A stretch of DNA of 64,000 nt from Vitis vinifera (GCF_030704535.1 NC_081818.1:27479501-27543500), one strand, 5' to 3'; positions 10,916 to 22,999 are shown, counted from the first letter of the stretch. Program-made: numbers and translations. The notes: generated by a model from the letters alone, not told the origin.

Positions 10916-13900
10916 TGAAGTTAAGGCTGCTAATTTGGAACGTGCGGGGAGCTAATGATAGTTCCAAAAGAAAGGTGATTAAGGCCATGATTAGGAGTCA
11001 AATGGTGGACTTGTTTTGTCTCCAGGAGACAAAAATTCAGTCAATGTCTGAGGAAGTGGTGAGGAGTCTAGGCTTTGGGAGGTTCCTGGACTGGGGTGCC
11101 ATGGATGCTCATGGCTCTGCGGGTGGTGTGTTGATTTGTTAGGATAAAAGAACCTTGGAAATGATTGAGATGGAGGTGGGTCAGTTCTCTATCTCCTGTA
11201 GGCTCAGGAATGTGGAGGATGGGTTCGTCTGGATCTTCACAGGTGTTTATGGGCCATTCTCTAGGGAGGATAGGGAGGCTCTTTGGGTAGAGTTAGGGGC
11301 AATTAGAGGCATCTGGAGTGACCCGTGGTGTATAGGGGGCGATTTTAATGTCATCCTCTCCCAAAGAGAAAGGAGCAGTCAGGGAAGGATAAGTGGTGCA
11401 ATGAGAAGATTCGCCCAGATTGTAGATGATTTAGAGCTTCTAGATCTTCCGCTGCAAGGTGGTGTGTTCTCCTGGAGTGGGGGTAGGGATAATCAATCTT
11501 GGGCTAGATTGGATAGATACCTTGTGACCCAGAACTGGCTGGATAAATTCTGTGGGGTTGTTCAATGCAGGCTGCCGAGGCCCACTTCTGACCACTTTCC
11601 CATTTTACTGAAGGGTGGAGGGTTAAGACGAGGCCCCTCTCCATTTAGGTTTGAAAACATGTGGCTGAAAGTAGATGGCTTTAAGGATCTTCTTCGGGAA
11701 TGGTGGCAGGGGACTGTGGTGAGTGGGAAGGCCAGTTTTAGATTGGCCTCTAAGCTGAAGGTGCTGAAACAGAAAATCAAAGAGTGGAATAGGGAGGTGT
11801 TTGGGAGATTAGAAGTTAACAAAAACTTGGCTCTCCAGCAGGTCGAGTTCTGGGATAGGGTGGAAAGTGAAAGGAGCCTTTCAGTAAGTGAAACGGAAAT
11901 GAAAAAGGAAGCTAAGGAAACCTTCAAGAAGTGGGTTCTTCTGGAAGAAACCCACTGGAGACAAGTGTCGAGGGAGTCGTGGTTGAAGGAAGGGGACAAA
12001 AACACAGGATTCTTCCATCGGATGGCCAATGCTCATCGTAAAAACAACTCCCTGGACAAAATCAAAATCAACGGGGTGTGGAGGGTTGAAGAGCAGGAGG
12101 TAAGGGAGGGGATTGTGCAAAATTTTCAGCAACTTCTCACTGAAGAGCCAAGTTGGAAAGCGGATATTGAGGGGCTGCACCTCCCAAGCCTAAACTCCTG
12201 TGAAGCTGAAGGCCTGGAGGTGCCCTTCACTGTGGAAGAGATCCACTCTGCTTTGTTGGACATGAATGGCGACAAAGCTCCTGGACCAGACGGGTTTACA
12301 GGGGCTTTTTGGCAAACATGTTGGGATTTTGTGAAGGAGGAGATCATAGATCTGTTCAAGGAGTTCTTTGTGCAAAAGTCTTTTGCCAAAAGTCTCAACA
12401 CCACTTTCTTGGTCCTTATTCCTAAGAAAGGGGGAGCGGAGGATCTTGGGGATTTTCGGCCTATCAGCCTTTTAGGGGGACTGTACAAACTCGTGGCCAA
12501 GGTGTTGGCAAATAGATTGAAGAAGGTCTTAGGAAAGGTGGTTTCAATGGACCAGAACGCCTTTGTGAGGGGGAGACAGATTTTGGATGCCTCTCTTATA
12601 GCTAATGAGGTGATCGATTTCTGGTACAAGCGTAAGGAGAAGGGGTTGATCTACAAATTGGACATTGAAAAAGCCTACGATAGCATTAACTGGAACTTCC
12701 TTATGAAGGTCCTACAAAAGATGGGATTTGGGACTCGGTGGATGGAATGGATTTGGTGGTGCATTTCAACTGCCAAATTTTCTATCCTGGTTAATGGGGT
12801 GCCAGCAAGTTTTTTCTCGAGTTCCAAGGGGCTGCGTCAGGGTGATCCTTTATCTCCCTATCTTTTTGTCCTGGGTATGGAAGTGCTAAGTGCACTCATA
12901 AGAAGGGCTGTTGGGGGAGGGGGGTTCATCTCAGGGTGCAGCCTTCGAGGTAGAGGGAGACTGGAGGTGGAGGTCTCTCATCTACTCTTTACGGATGACA
13001 CAATCATATTTTGTGAAGCTAAGAAAGAGTATCTAACCTCTTTAAGCTGGATTTTGGCTTGGTTTGAGGCGGCTTCTGGGCTAAGAATAAACCTAGCTAA
13101 AAGCGAATTAATACCTATTGGGGAGGTTGAAGAAATTGAGGAAATGGCAGTGGAGCTTGGGTGCAAAGTGGGGGCTCTTCCCTCAGTTTATCTGGGGCTG
13201 CCCCTTGGAGCCCATCACAAGGCCATAGCTATGTGGGATGGGGTGGAAGAAAGAATGAGGAGAAGATTAGCCCTTTGGAAAAGACAATACATTTCTAAGG
13301 GCGGGAGAATCACCCTCATCAAGAGCACCTTGGCCAGCATTCCTATCTACCAATTGTCCCTTTTCCAAATGCCCAGGTTAGTAGCGAAAAGGCTTGAAAA
13401 GTTACAAAGAGACTTCCTTTGGGGAGGGGGGAGAATGGAAAGGAAAATACACCTAATCAATTGGGAGGTGGTGTGCACTCAAAAGGAGAATGGAGGGCTT
13501 GGCATACGGAAGATTGATCTCCTTAATAAAGCCTTATTGAGTAAGTGGATTTGGAGGTTTGCCTTTGAAGAGGACATTCTTTGGAAGAAAGTGATTGGGG
13601 TGAAATATGGTCAAGAAGGCCTTGGTTGGTGAACAAATGAAGCTCGCGAGGCTTTTGGAGTAGGGGTTTGGAAGGAGATTTTGAAGGAGGCAAATTGGTG
13701 TTGGGATAACATAAGGTTTAAGGTGGGCAAGGGGACTAAGGTAAAATTTTGGACTGATCACTGGTGTGGTAATGAGGCCCTGTCCAGAATCTTCCCTCAG
13801 CTTTTTGCATTGGCGGTGCATAAGAATGCAACAATCAACGAGGTTTGGGACTCTAGCCTTGGCCAAGGGGGTTGGAATCTCAGATTTGCTAGGGACTCAA

Positions 13901-14687
13901 ATGACTAGGAGCTGGATTTAATAGGAGCTTTGTTTAACATGCTGAGGGACGTCAAGATCTCCCAAAAAGAGGACTCGGTGGTTTGGAAAGGTGGAGGTCA
14001 AGGTATTTTTGGAGTCAGACATGCTTACAATCTGCTGGCTGCTCCTAATACCCTCACCTTCCCGGTTAGATGCATTTGGGTGGACAAGGTCCCTACTAAA
14101 GCTGCCTTTTTTGCTTGGGAAGCTACATGGGGGAAGATCCTTACTTTGGATAGGCTCCAAAGACGAGGGTGGCAGCTCCCTAATTGTTGTTTTTTGTGTG
14201 GTTGTGAAGAGGAAAATGTAAATCACATTCTTTTACATTGTACAATGGCTACGGTTCTCTGGGATATTATCCTTACTTTGTTTGGGGTTCATTGGGTGTT
14301 CCCAGAGACGGTCATAGAGGTGTTACTTAGTTGGAGGGGCTCCTTTGTGGGGAAAAAGAGAAAAAAAAATTGGAATTCCATACCGGTGTGTATTTTTTGG
14401 ACGGTTTGGAAGGAGAGAAATAGATTAGCCTTTAGGGGGGGCTCTTTAGACATACAGAAACTCAAAAATTATTTCGTTTGTAACTTGTGGAGTTGGGCTA
14501 GAGTGTACATGGGAGAGGAGTCCTCTTCGCTTTTAATCTTTTTGAAGTGGCTAGCGGCTACTTAAGGGCCGTTTGAGGCTGCTTGTTTCTTTTGTTTTTT
14601 GGGGTGTGGCTGCGTTTGTATACTCCCTGTATGCCTTGTGGCAGTTTGCCCTTTAATACAATTTATGCTTACTTATCAAAAAAAAAA
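9549..14687 (+). mobile_element. Nearly full-length L1-type LINE retrotransposon
   Basis: A 5.1-kb insertion with poly(A) at about 14678-14689 is flanked by a 13-bp TSD, aatattactggca at 9536-9548 and aatattaccggca at 14688-14700, with one mismatch. It carries an ORF1 region (from 9548) and an ORF2 (10915-14565) with endonuclease, reverse transcriptase and zf-RVT domains. The 5' end begins inside the ORF1 DUF4283-like domain, so the element is 5'-truncated. Base composition is much richer in G than the flanking intron. Damage is limited to one stop in ORF1 and three in ORF2, so the insertion is fairly young but not autonomous as it stands. Confidence 0.95.
10915..14565 (+). pseudogene. LINE ORF2: AP endonuclease, reverse transcriptase, zf-RVT; three stops
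   Basis: A single reading frame has three in-frame stops at 11140-11142 (TAG), 13630-13632 (TGA) and 13906-13908 (TAG), ending at TAA 14563-14565. The endonuclease domain shows N in IWNVRG, E in LQETK, D and N in GGDFNV, and the TSDH end motif. The reverse transcriptase shows APGPDGF, FRPISL, KLDIEKAYD, GLRQGDPLSPYLF and FTDD, so the three catalytic Asp are present; FTDD replaces the usual FADD. The zf-RVT end has CFLC...HILLHC and FWTVWKERNR. Without the stops it would be about 1,200 residues, normal for plant L1 ORF2. The start ATG at 10915 overlaps the ORF1 stop as TAATG. Confidence 0.93.
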
Positions 14688-15039
14688 AATATTACCGGCA
14701 CATATTTAATATAAATATACAACATTTTGTTGAGCCTCTTCATCCAGAATGAAATTGCTAATCTAGAAATTTGGATAAATTAAGTCAAACACATATACAT
14801 GTCATGTGTAATTTAATTATGTATCAATATGCTTATATATCACCATTCCTCATCTTACTTTTAGAAGATCCGCTATGCCTGCATATCTATTTCATGCCAT
14901 GTACATGTGTTTCAACCCATGGATTGGGATAGTTTCTAACATTAAGATGCCTAACAGACTCAAAGCTGGCTTCATAACATGGCCAATCTATCCATGAAAT
15001 CTAAAAAGGACAAATTATCAAACCCCCACAGCAACCATC

Positions 15040-15149
15040 TTTCTTTTCTGTTGCACTTGGTGCTTCTTGTATGCTTCCCATATAATAGGATAGTGTCCCC
15101 ATTTTGTTAGGCGCCTTTTTATCGAGCAATAATTGGCCTATCAAAAAAA
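15040..15149 (+). mobile_element. Possible very short LINE 3' tail
   Basis: The sequence cttcttgtatgcttcccat, then ggcgccttttta, then ggcctatc followed by seven As, parallels in order the last 90 nt of the other LINEs here. No convincing TSD was found. Probably a severely truncated copy. Confidence 0.4.
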
Positions 15150-15254
15150 GACAAGAGTGCCTAAAAAAGCACTCCAGCTTGGACACAACTTTCCAGACCA
15201 CATCGGTCTACTTCCTACCCCATGGAGTATGGATTTATAAGCATCCATATAGAT

Positions 15255-15430
15255 GCTTATGGTTTTCCACTCATTTCCAGTTCAAATTTCACCTATAATT
15301 TTTTATGGTAATTTTGCTTCTTCAAATGCAAGACGTTTACGGTTTTCCATTTTATTCCAAATGATTTTCCAGTTCAAATTTGACCAATAATTTTTTACAG
15401 TAACTCCTGCTTCTTCCTCCAATGCAATTT
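15255..15430. repeat. Imperfect tandem duplication
   Basis: Two neighbouring stretches share ggttttccact/attt, ttccagttcaaattt-acc and aataattttttac-gtaa followed by ttgcttctt/cctgcttctt, with a period of roughly 85 bp. Confidence 0.6.
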
Positions 15431-16509
15431 CTTGCTTCTATTTCCAAATCTAGTCTCTATGGCATGTGTACAAAGCTCTTTTTGTATTAAAAATTTCTTC
15501 TCTTCTACCACCAATTTTCTATTAAAAAAAATGATGGAGACACAAATAGCAAGAAGAAGGTTAGATCATTTCAACCTGATCCTCTCTGATGCTTAAATTA
15601 AAACCCATTAAGGTGACTTGGAAACCTTATACAGATCTTGAAAAGGTCCTATGTAATTTACTCACAAGTTTGAACTGGTATGTGGACATCAGCTTGAAAA
15701 CTCTATTTTTACTTCTTCTTTTTTTTTGGTTAACATTTATAGACAACCAAAAATTTAAAACAAAGAATCCATTAAAGGGTTTTCACATCTTAAACTCCCT
15801 ATTCATCATATTGAGCAAATGAGGCAAGCAGATTTGATGCAATCACAGATTCGAGGTTACCAAAAATCAAAAAACAAAAACCTTCCCACAAACCACCTAA
15901 ATTTATGCCCCTGGATTGTTCAAATACAGACACGAGTACCACAAAAAACATTTTCAGGTGGCAAGAATCCAATGTAATCATAGTAACATTAGCACATTAA
16001 AACTTAAACACTGAATGCACACCACATGGAATTCGACACGCTGGCAAACACAAATTCAAACCACCATCCAAAATTAATCACTATGCAGTACTCAATTCCC
16101 TCATCACTAACTAGTTCGCACCATCATGAACTAAGAAAGCCCGCCAATACTAAAACTTCTTACCACTACATTTCATTCAGCAACCCACAAACATCCACAC
16201 CCAATCAAAAATTCGTCACAAAAATCACAGCATGCAAAATTAACAAAATCGAGCAAAACACAAAGAAACTCAATCAGGCACACTAATCAGCCCAGTGGTG
16301 CCAATCATCAAATTACCAAATTAAGCCCAAAACCTAAGGGTTTCCGCAAACAAACGACAGAAGCATAAACCTTCCACAGACAAAAGACCTAATCCAATTT
16401 AAAAACCCTAAAACAATCCCCAACAACAATCACCAAAGTAGGTCATTATTCAACAATTGAATACCGGAAAATCAACACAAAACAAGAAATCTAAAATCGA
16501 AAGCCTTAC

Positions 16510-16870
16510 AGAAACGCCTGGAACAATCCAGAATCAAATGCCTCGTACAATTCCACTAGATTACTAAAACGTCGTCGTTTCGCGAGGCGCGAGAGTGCAG
16601 TCCCGGTGAATCAACGGAAGGGCATTTCCGGAGCATATGTAGACATATATAAACAAAATCTCTCGGAGACAGAAAGGGGCAGAGATTGCAAATAACAGAT
16701 AGTCGAGGGTCTTTATATTAAGATTTTTCCTTCAGAGAATGATTCGGAAAGGGCTGTCGGAGCGAGGGGTTTTGGGTGTGTCCTTGGCAGCCTTCCCTCT
16801 GGGGTTGCAGCTCAGAAGAAGCAAATAGGATTTTTTATTTTTCTTTTTCTTTTATTTTTCTTTCTTTTCT
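16510..16870 (-). promoter_or_regulatory. Candidate first non-coding exon and promoter of the C3H41-like gene
   Basis: On the minus strand this GC-richer stretch ends in a good splice donor (GTAAGG at 16509-16504). It carries pyrimidine-rich tracts, a TATA-like run around 16640-16652, and the motif aaaacgtcgtcgttt at 16566-16580, related to motifs at other gene starts in the window. It has no long ORF. The upstream limit is not determined; a CT/GA-rich tract at 16830-16885 could mark the transcription start. Assignment to the C3H41-like gene rests on orientation and the absence of another minus-strand gene between. Confidence 0.5.
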
Positions 16871-18044
16871 CTTTCAGAGAGAGAATGGTGAATAAATAAA
16901 CCGGGGAGAGGCGAAACTGAAAATTACAGATTTAAACTTTTCTCCCATGAGGATCCTGTAAATTGCGGAGATTGACCCTTAATTTCCCGAAATTACACTG
17001 GTGTAACAATTGGATTTTGGTCGTGCCCAAATTGCAAGTTGTGGACGTCTAGTCGCCTCCTAATTTTTTTATATATATGAAATATTAAAGTATGTCCTGA
17101 AATATTTGTGTTGGGTACTCACTTAAATCATCGACTTGTGTATTAATTTTCAATGAATCATAGTGCATTTAGATTGATAGATGGCACTATCTTTCTCAGT
17201 CTCTCAGTACCATGTCTAATCAGCAAACAACAGTTTGAAGAAAGACGTGGAATTGTTCAAAACATGGGCAATTTTACCATTGGCTAAAAATTTAACATTA
17301 AAAACATGGTTTTCGGCCCATCCTGTGGGTGGTGGGCTGCTCTCTCTAATGTTATGAACCCATTTGGAACTGTTCAAAATAGTAAATTATCACTATTATT
17401 CCAAAATATTATTTTTCACATTTGGGTTCATAAAAAGTTGATTTCCAAAAATAATTTATGAGTGTTTTTAAAATCTATTTTCAAAAAATATTTTGATAAT
17501 TTTATTTTCCCGAAAACCGTCAAATAGGGGCTACAAGGCCCAGAATGGAAGAGGGGAATAGTCTCTAAAAAGTCTAGAAGATCGCTGAAAAGTGGTTTTA
17601 GGGAAACTTGCAGGCAATGAATCTACTGATTTGATGGTAAAAAGGATGCCCAAGACTGCTCCAACCAGGCCATTTGGTGAATATACTGCTGCGAGTTTGT
17701 CTCCTGGATTTGATATCAACGACTCCGTTGGAAGTACAAGGAGACAAATACAGTAAAGCACACTTAAAACATGAACTGGGGAATTGGACAACTCAAAAAC
17801 ACTTTGATATAAGGCTTTCTAATTATTGTGAGTATACAGAAATGAGAAAATGACAGCAGTCACAAACCACAGCTAGACAGGAAAGAATTAACAGTTCCGC
17901 AATGTCATAAATAAAGAGAGAATAAAAACTGCAAAGCATAACTCATATCTCCAGGCAAATGGTTTGGTTCCTCTCAGAAAAGGGATGATCCAGAAACAAA
18001 TAGTTTAGACGCCTCTTCTGTACATAAATACCAATTTGGCAATT
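16871..18044. other. Intergenic spacer and FLOE 3'UTR
   Basis: From 17080 to 17530 the sequence is AT-rich and shows remnants such as tattttcaaaaaatattttgataa that resemble fold-back element ends. The part next to 18044 should include the 3'UTR of the FLOE-like gene on the minus strand, but I see no clear AATAAA. An 86-codon ORF at 17531-17791 on the minus strand is not recognised. Confidence 0.5.
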
Positions 18045-21000
18045 TTACCGACCAAACCAACCTCTTGGGGGCTGGACTTCCCCATCATTCATCAGTTTAT
18101 CCAGCACCACATTCAGGTCAACTGACTGGCCATTTTCTGTCAGCTTCCGAACAGTTGCTCTCACAACGTCTCTTGGGAACCCCATATTTGTCACTTTGTC
18201 GACCACATCATCTATAGGAACCCTATTTCCACTTCCGGATGAACCAGAACCAGGACCAGAACCACCAACAGGCCCAGAGGCCGTAGGCAGTGCATGTGGT
18301 AATACCCGAGCAGTTGGGAGTTGTGGGTAACCACTTCCACCACCTTGGACACCAGATGAGAACTGTTGTGGTTTCATTGGCATGTTACTACCATATTGAG
18401 AGGGTGATCCACTGTAAGAATATGGTTCAGTAGGCCCAGATGGTGGAGGAACAAATCCAGTAGAAAAGCCAGAACTGGATCTGCCAGATGGGACCTCATA
18501 CATGTGCGAGGGTGGCCCATAGAACTGTTGAGAGGGAGGTGCCCCAGAAAGTGGCTGAGAGGGTGGCTGAGAGGGTGGCTGGCGAAGGCTTGGAGGGTAG
18601 GTCTGAGGTGGAACATAAGACGTTTCTTCAGGATGATGACCTAATGGAGGTTGGTGTTGAGGAGGAGGATTAATGGGTGCAATAGAATGGTGCTGTTGCG
18701 GCAGCTGGGGTGGCTGAGAATATTGTGGAAGAGAGGCTGGTTGATATTGTTGATGTGATGGAGCTGCAGGAGGCGGCTGTGGTTGCTGGGTCGGTGGTAG
18801 TTGGTATTGCTGGTTGGGAGCTTCTTGTGCCTGACCAGGTGGTTGAAAGTAGGGCTCTCGCTGTGGGATGGAAGGAATCTGGTTCGGAGGGAATTGACTA
18901 GGTAGCTGAGCTGGAGGAGACTGCATATTGAGTTGGGGAGGAGGTGGCGGAGCATTAGGGGGAGGGAGTGCAGGAAGTGTTTGAGGAGTAACAGGTGGAG
19001 GAAGTGGTTGGTGAGATTGCTGAGGAGGAGATGCTGCTTGCTTTGCAGAATCTAAGGTCACAGTGTTCTGGGTTTCTGATTGCTGGTCTGCTTTGGACAC
19101 TTGAAGCTTTGCAAGCTGTAGGTGAGCCTCCACTATTTCTTGTTTGTCCCTTAAAACCTGTACACCAGTTTGCACCTGCATGCAGAGTAGAAGAAAATAA
19201 ATGCCCATAAAAGGTCATTACAGAAAAAGCAGTATCAACATTGGTCTTGACCACAAGATAAAATAAAACTCAAGGGGAAATGTCAACCCACATTTTGTCC
19301 CTTTGTGGCAGTGGTGAAGCCAAAATGTGCCCGAGCAGGGTTTGAACCCAGACCCTGGACTAAGCCAAATTTGTATTATAGATAAAACATTGCCCCCCAG
19401 AATATATTTGTTTTATCTCAGCATAAGAATGCCCTCACTATTTATTGTGAAAAAATATGCCATCAATCCCCAGCAGAGTAGAGTTACTTCATTCACCCAC
19501 TTTCTTAGAGAAATATCTGAAGATTCTGAACTTACTCTGCATTCGGACTCACAACTCCTGAGTCCTGATTCCAGATATTTAATCATTTCAAGGAGCATTT
19601 CTTTAAAAAGAGTATAGCAACCATGGTGCATTTGTGATAGGTACCCAAAGGACAGCTTTCTGTTTTATCTTCTTATTTATTACCATGTTTTTTTCTTTAT
19701 TTGGTAATTTAGTGGTAACTACTTTGTTGACAAATTTCATTCATTCTCAAAAGAAGAAAAGAAGAGAGAAGCCAGCAGGATATTAATATTATGCAGTAGG
19801 CATGCTATTATTTAGAGTTATGGCATCCGTTGCCTGTATCCACTCCTCCCTAATGCCAAACCAACCAAAATGCTAACATACAATTAAGGGGAGAAAAGAA
19901 AAAGAAACTACCTCTCTAAGAATATTTTCCAGCTGCCTCATTTTTCCATCAGCACTGCCATGATTATTTCCAACAGATACCTTCAAATCATCCACAGAAT
20001 TCTCAAGGTTCCGAGTTCTGCTCTCCAGCTGTGTAAGTCGTGCACTAAGACCTTCCAACACATGTAGCAAATTATCAGCATGTTTTTTCATTGTTCGATC
20101 AATCTCAGATACAATTGCTGCATCAATATTTCGATCTTTCTCAAGGCTGATTTTTGAAAGTTCATTAGAGTCGAGAGAACCATAATTCTGCACCCAATAT
20201 AGAACCATAGAGAAGTTTGTCAACAGACTACATTTGTAAGATGTTCACATACAATAAAACAGAACAAGGTTAACAAAGACAAATGGTTAATGAGAAGTAT
20301 ACAAACAAAGAAATGTCAACTAGAAAGACAAGATAATGCTACGAAAAATCCATTATGATTCCCAGACCCATGTTTTGAACTGAGAGTGCATCAAGACAGG
20401 GACAGCTCAACCACAATAACTTAAAACAGATATGCAGGTGCAGGGTCTGTAAAAGTCAGATGACAAACAAGGGTTCATCAGCACCAGTATCCAAAAACAC
20501 ATGGTGAATGGAAAATGGTCTAGACTTAATGTTAGACGGGATCTGCCTAGTACTAGGCTAGAAATTTGAACCATGACTGCACCTTCTGATTTTTGTCATA
20601 CTAAACACAAACAAAATATTTCTCTCTAAGAGTGTAGAATAAAAACAGGTAAGATAAAGTATAAACCCACCTAATCACCCTACACTTTTCCATCTATCCA
20701 ATTCTTTAAACGGATATCTTTTATAAGCATATATGGTGAATTACCTGAGAACAGCTCCTTGAATAAGCACAGATGGTACAATTTGAATAAGCAGATGATC
20801 CTAGAAGATATAATCTTTTCAGTGGCAGATATAATTAACTATTTCACTATAGGTCTACTTTAATACTATGTTGGTCTAGGAATTGACCAAGTTCCAAATA
20901 ATAGAGCTACAGAGGCAACCCTATCATGCAAAAAGAAGCACATCACTTTCCTAGTGTACATCATACACACGAGTTTCAGCATCAACAATGTCTATAATAC

Positions 21001-22831
21001 ATCCACTAGTTCTCTCCCATGGATTCGTAAGAGAAACCAATTAAATGGAAAATTTGATCGCTTGCATGGTCTAGCAGTGCACAAATGACCTGTACTTAAA
21101 TGGTCGAAATCTACACTTCTCACAATTCCATGTCCAGATCTTGAGATTGCTCATTAATAAAAGTCAATTGCATTAGAAGATCATTTTAACTCCTACATGA
21201 GGGACTATGTGGAGCCAGAGATTTCAGATGCAAGCAACTTGACATCAATCCATTGTTACTGAGCTACAGTCAAATGATCTCAAAACCCAACAACAGTGGG
21301 TTCTATCTGGGTGCGCACACTGAGGCAAATACTATCTTGTGCCACACTAACTTTTATCCTCAATACCAATTTCTTATAATCAATATATCTTAAAAATAAA
21401 ACATCAAAATAATAAAAAGAAATGAGATTGATGAAACTCAATAATAATGATAAAATGAAATGTGGCTAATGAACTCAATAATTATTTAAAAATATATTAG
21501 TTTGAATTTCAAATTTTTACTCATATGTTTGACACATTTTTTCTTGATTGATAGGGGCAATCTCTATATCTCTAACAAATATAGAGATCATCTATTTTTT
21601 TATTCGATTTTCATCAAATCTGAGACATGGTGTTGTAACTTTGAGTCATCCTGCAAGTTGGTCAAATTAAGTGATTCGCATTTGAGTCAGAACTGAGTTA
21701 TTATTGAACCGCATGATGACAACCCACATGTTGGACTTATTCCAGCCATCGCCGAAGTGGATAGGACTCAGCCAGGACACACTGGTCTCAACTGATACTT
21801 TGAACCATGCAAAGAAGGGGATTCTAATCTTCTACAGGAATTTCTATCGTTCCAGGTAACAGTCGGTCCAGTCTGGTTAATGATAAACTTGACAGAATTG
21901 TGGCATCCTAGTTTACTAATAGAATCAGTAACCATTCATCATTAACAAATTTTGCTTTTGATGGCAGACATTCATCATATTACCAGGGTGCCTAATTTCA
22001 TTAAGACCCCACACACATAAAAACCAACAACAACAAAGCTAACAAAAAAGCACAAATAGCAAACCATTGATGAAGTTCCATCAAAATTAACTTAGATAAA
22101 TTCCTTCCATAAATGAATAAACCCTACTACAATTAATCAACAAGAGTTTGTTTCTGAAAATATCATTAAAAATATCAAATAACCCAACAAAAGCAATCAA
22201 AAATTGCCACTTCCTCACTATTGCACGTGTAGACAATCAAAAGAAAAAAAAAAACAAAAACTATTTGGATCTTAGAGAAATAACAATTTGTTCAAACAAA
22301 AAAGGGACCAAATAACACATAAAAATCACAAATCAAGCCATTTTTCAACAAATACACACGGAATAAATAACCTAAACAGATTAACCCAAATACAAATATC
22401 AATAAAAATAAATAAAAATAAATAAATAAATCCTCAAAACCACCACCAGCATCAACAATCAAACCTGAGCACACCCAGTATTTGACAAAGAAAAAACACT
22501 CAAATAAAATCATTCGCACATACGTCTATAGAGAGAGAGATCTTACTCTAATGCCAGGAGTGTTGGTCTTGGAGTCAGTCGAGCTCCAAGCCCTAGGTCC
22601 TCCTGCACCACCGACAGCATCAAGATTCGAAAACTGCGAAGAACCCTTGGGACGAATTGGCAGAAAATCGTAGCTGGGCACGATCTCTTCCTTCTTAGAA
22701 CCCACACCGCCACCGCCACCGACGCCAGTCAAGTGGTCATCTTCAGGGCTCATGAGATTGATAAAATCGTTGCTCTGCGATCCGGCAGAGAGATCCATGA
22801 TCTGCTTGTCCATGAACTGCGACGTATTCAT
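18045..22831 (-). CDS. FLOE-type DUF1421 protein (prion-like, seed hydration sensor family)
   Basis: Three coding exons: 22831-22547, 20187-19912 and 19175-18045, all joined in phase 0, give 563 residues. The start is the ATG of MNTSQFMDKQIMDL, matching the Arabidopsis FLOE1 N-terminus; the TTG one codon upstream is not used. Residues about 37-43 are a poly-Gly patch. Residues about 105-215 form a coiled-coil-like segment (LSARLTQLESRTRNLENSVDDLKVSV; KDKQEIVEA-type heptads). Residues about 225-500 are a Gln/Pro/Ser-rich disordered tract. The C-terminus carries the DUF1421 helical domain (VPIDDVVDKVTNMGF...VLDKLMNDGE). In Arabidopsis, FLOE1 forms hydration-dependent condensates in seeds and controls germination under water stress. 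Which FLOE paralogue this matches best (FLOE1 preferred) is my judgement from memory. Confidence 0.9.
18540..18960 (-). repeat. Coding low-complexity Gln/Pro tract in the FLOE-like gene
   Basis: CAG/CAA and CCN codons dominate, with short in-frame repeats such as RQPPSQPPSQPLS and PPPPPQ. This is the intrinsically disordered, prion-like region. Confidence 0.9.
19300..19370 (+). repeat. Weak tRNA-like A-box/B-box pair in a FLOE intron
   Basis: The sequence tgtggcagtgg (about 19310) and ggtttgaaccc (about 19340) sit roughly 30 nt apart, as in RNA polymerase III promoters of tRNA-derived SINEs. No poly(A) tail or TSD was identified. Confidence 0.25.
20188..22546 (-). other. First intron of the FLOE-like gene
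   Basis: The intron has a GTAAGA donor at 22546-22541 and an acceptor TGCAG at 20192-20188. It is 2.36 kb of AT-rich sequence. A stretch at about 21520-21900 (including gataggactcagccaggacac) is richer in GC and may be an old element, but I cannot name it. Confidence 0.75.
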
Positions 22832-22973
22832 CAAGCTTCACAATTCCGCTCCCAATTCCAATTCTTATTAAATTCTCCCCGTTTCAGATTCCAATTCAAC
22901 CGCAATAACAATTCTCCCGAATTAGGAGAGAGAACCTTGGAGGAGTTTTGGGAATTTGGATTCTCTGGTTTGG

Positions 22974-22983
22974 ATTTTTATAG
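22974..22983 (-). promoter_or_regulatory. TATA box of the FLOE-like gene
   Basis: On the minus strand the run TATAAAAA (22982-22975) is preceded by CCC and lies about 150 bp upstream of the ATG. Transcription would start near 22950, giving a 5'UTR of about 120 nt. Confidence 0.65.
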
Positions 22984-22999
22984 GGTTTTTGGTGCTGTT

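Larger units (their letters stand above)
1991..16509 (-). other. Giant 5'UTR intron of the C3H41-like gene
   Basis: This is the stretch between the coding exon acceptor (1993-1991) and a GTAAGG donor on the minus strand at 16509-16504. No host coding exon was seen inside it. It holds three truncated LINEs, one nearly full-length LINE, a probable LINE tail near 15.1 kb, a TRIM-like element, and short tandem duplications at 7.56, 8.25 and 15.26 kb. The stretches 5131-6537, 7320-9535 and 14701-16500 otherwise contain only AT-rich non-coding sequence with no recognisable gene. That the upstream exon belongs to this gene is inference from strand and a splice donor; a transcript would settle it. 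Confidence 0.55.

Noticed and set aside
17531-17791. 86-codon minus-strand ORF downstream of the FLOE-like gene
   Set aside because: It has no recognisable domain or splice partner; it could be 3'UTR or a decayed gene fragment, but the support is too weak.
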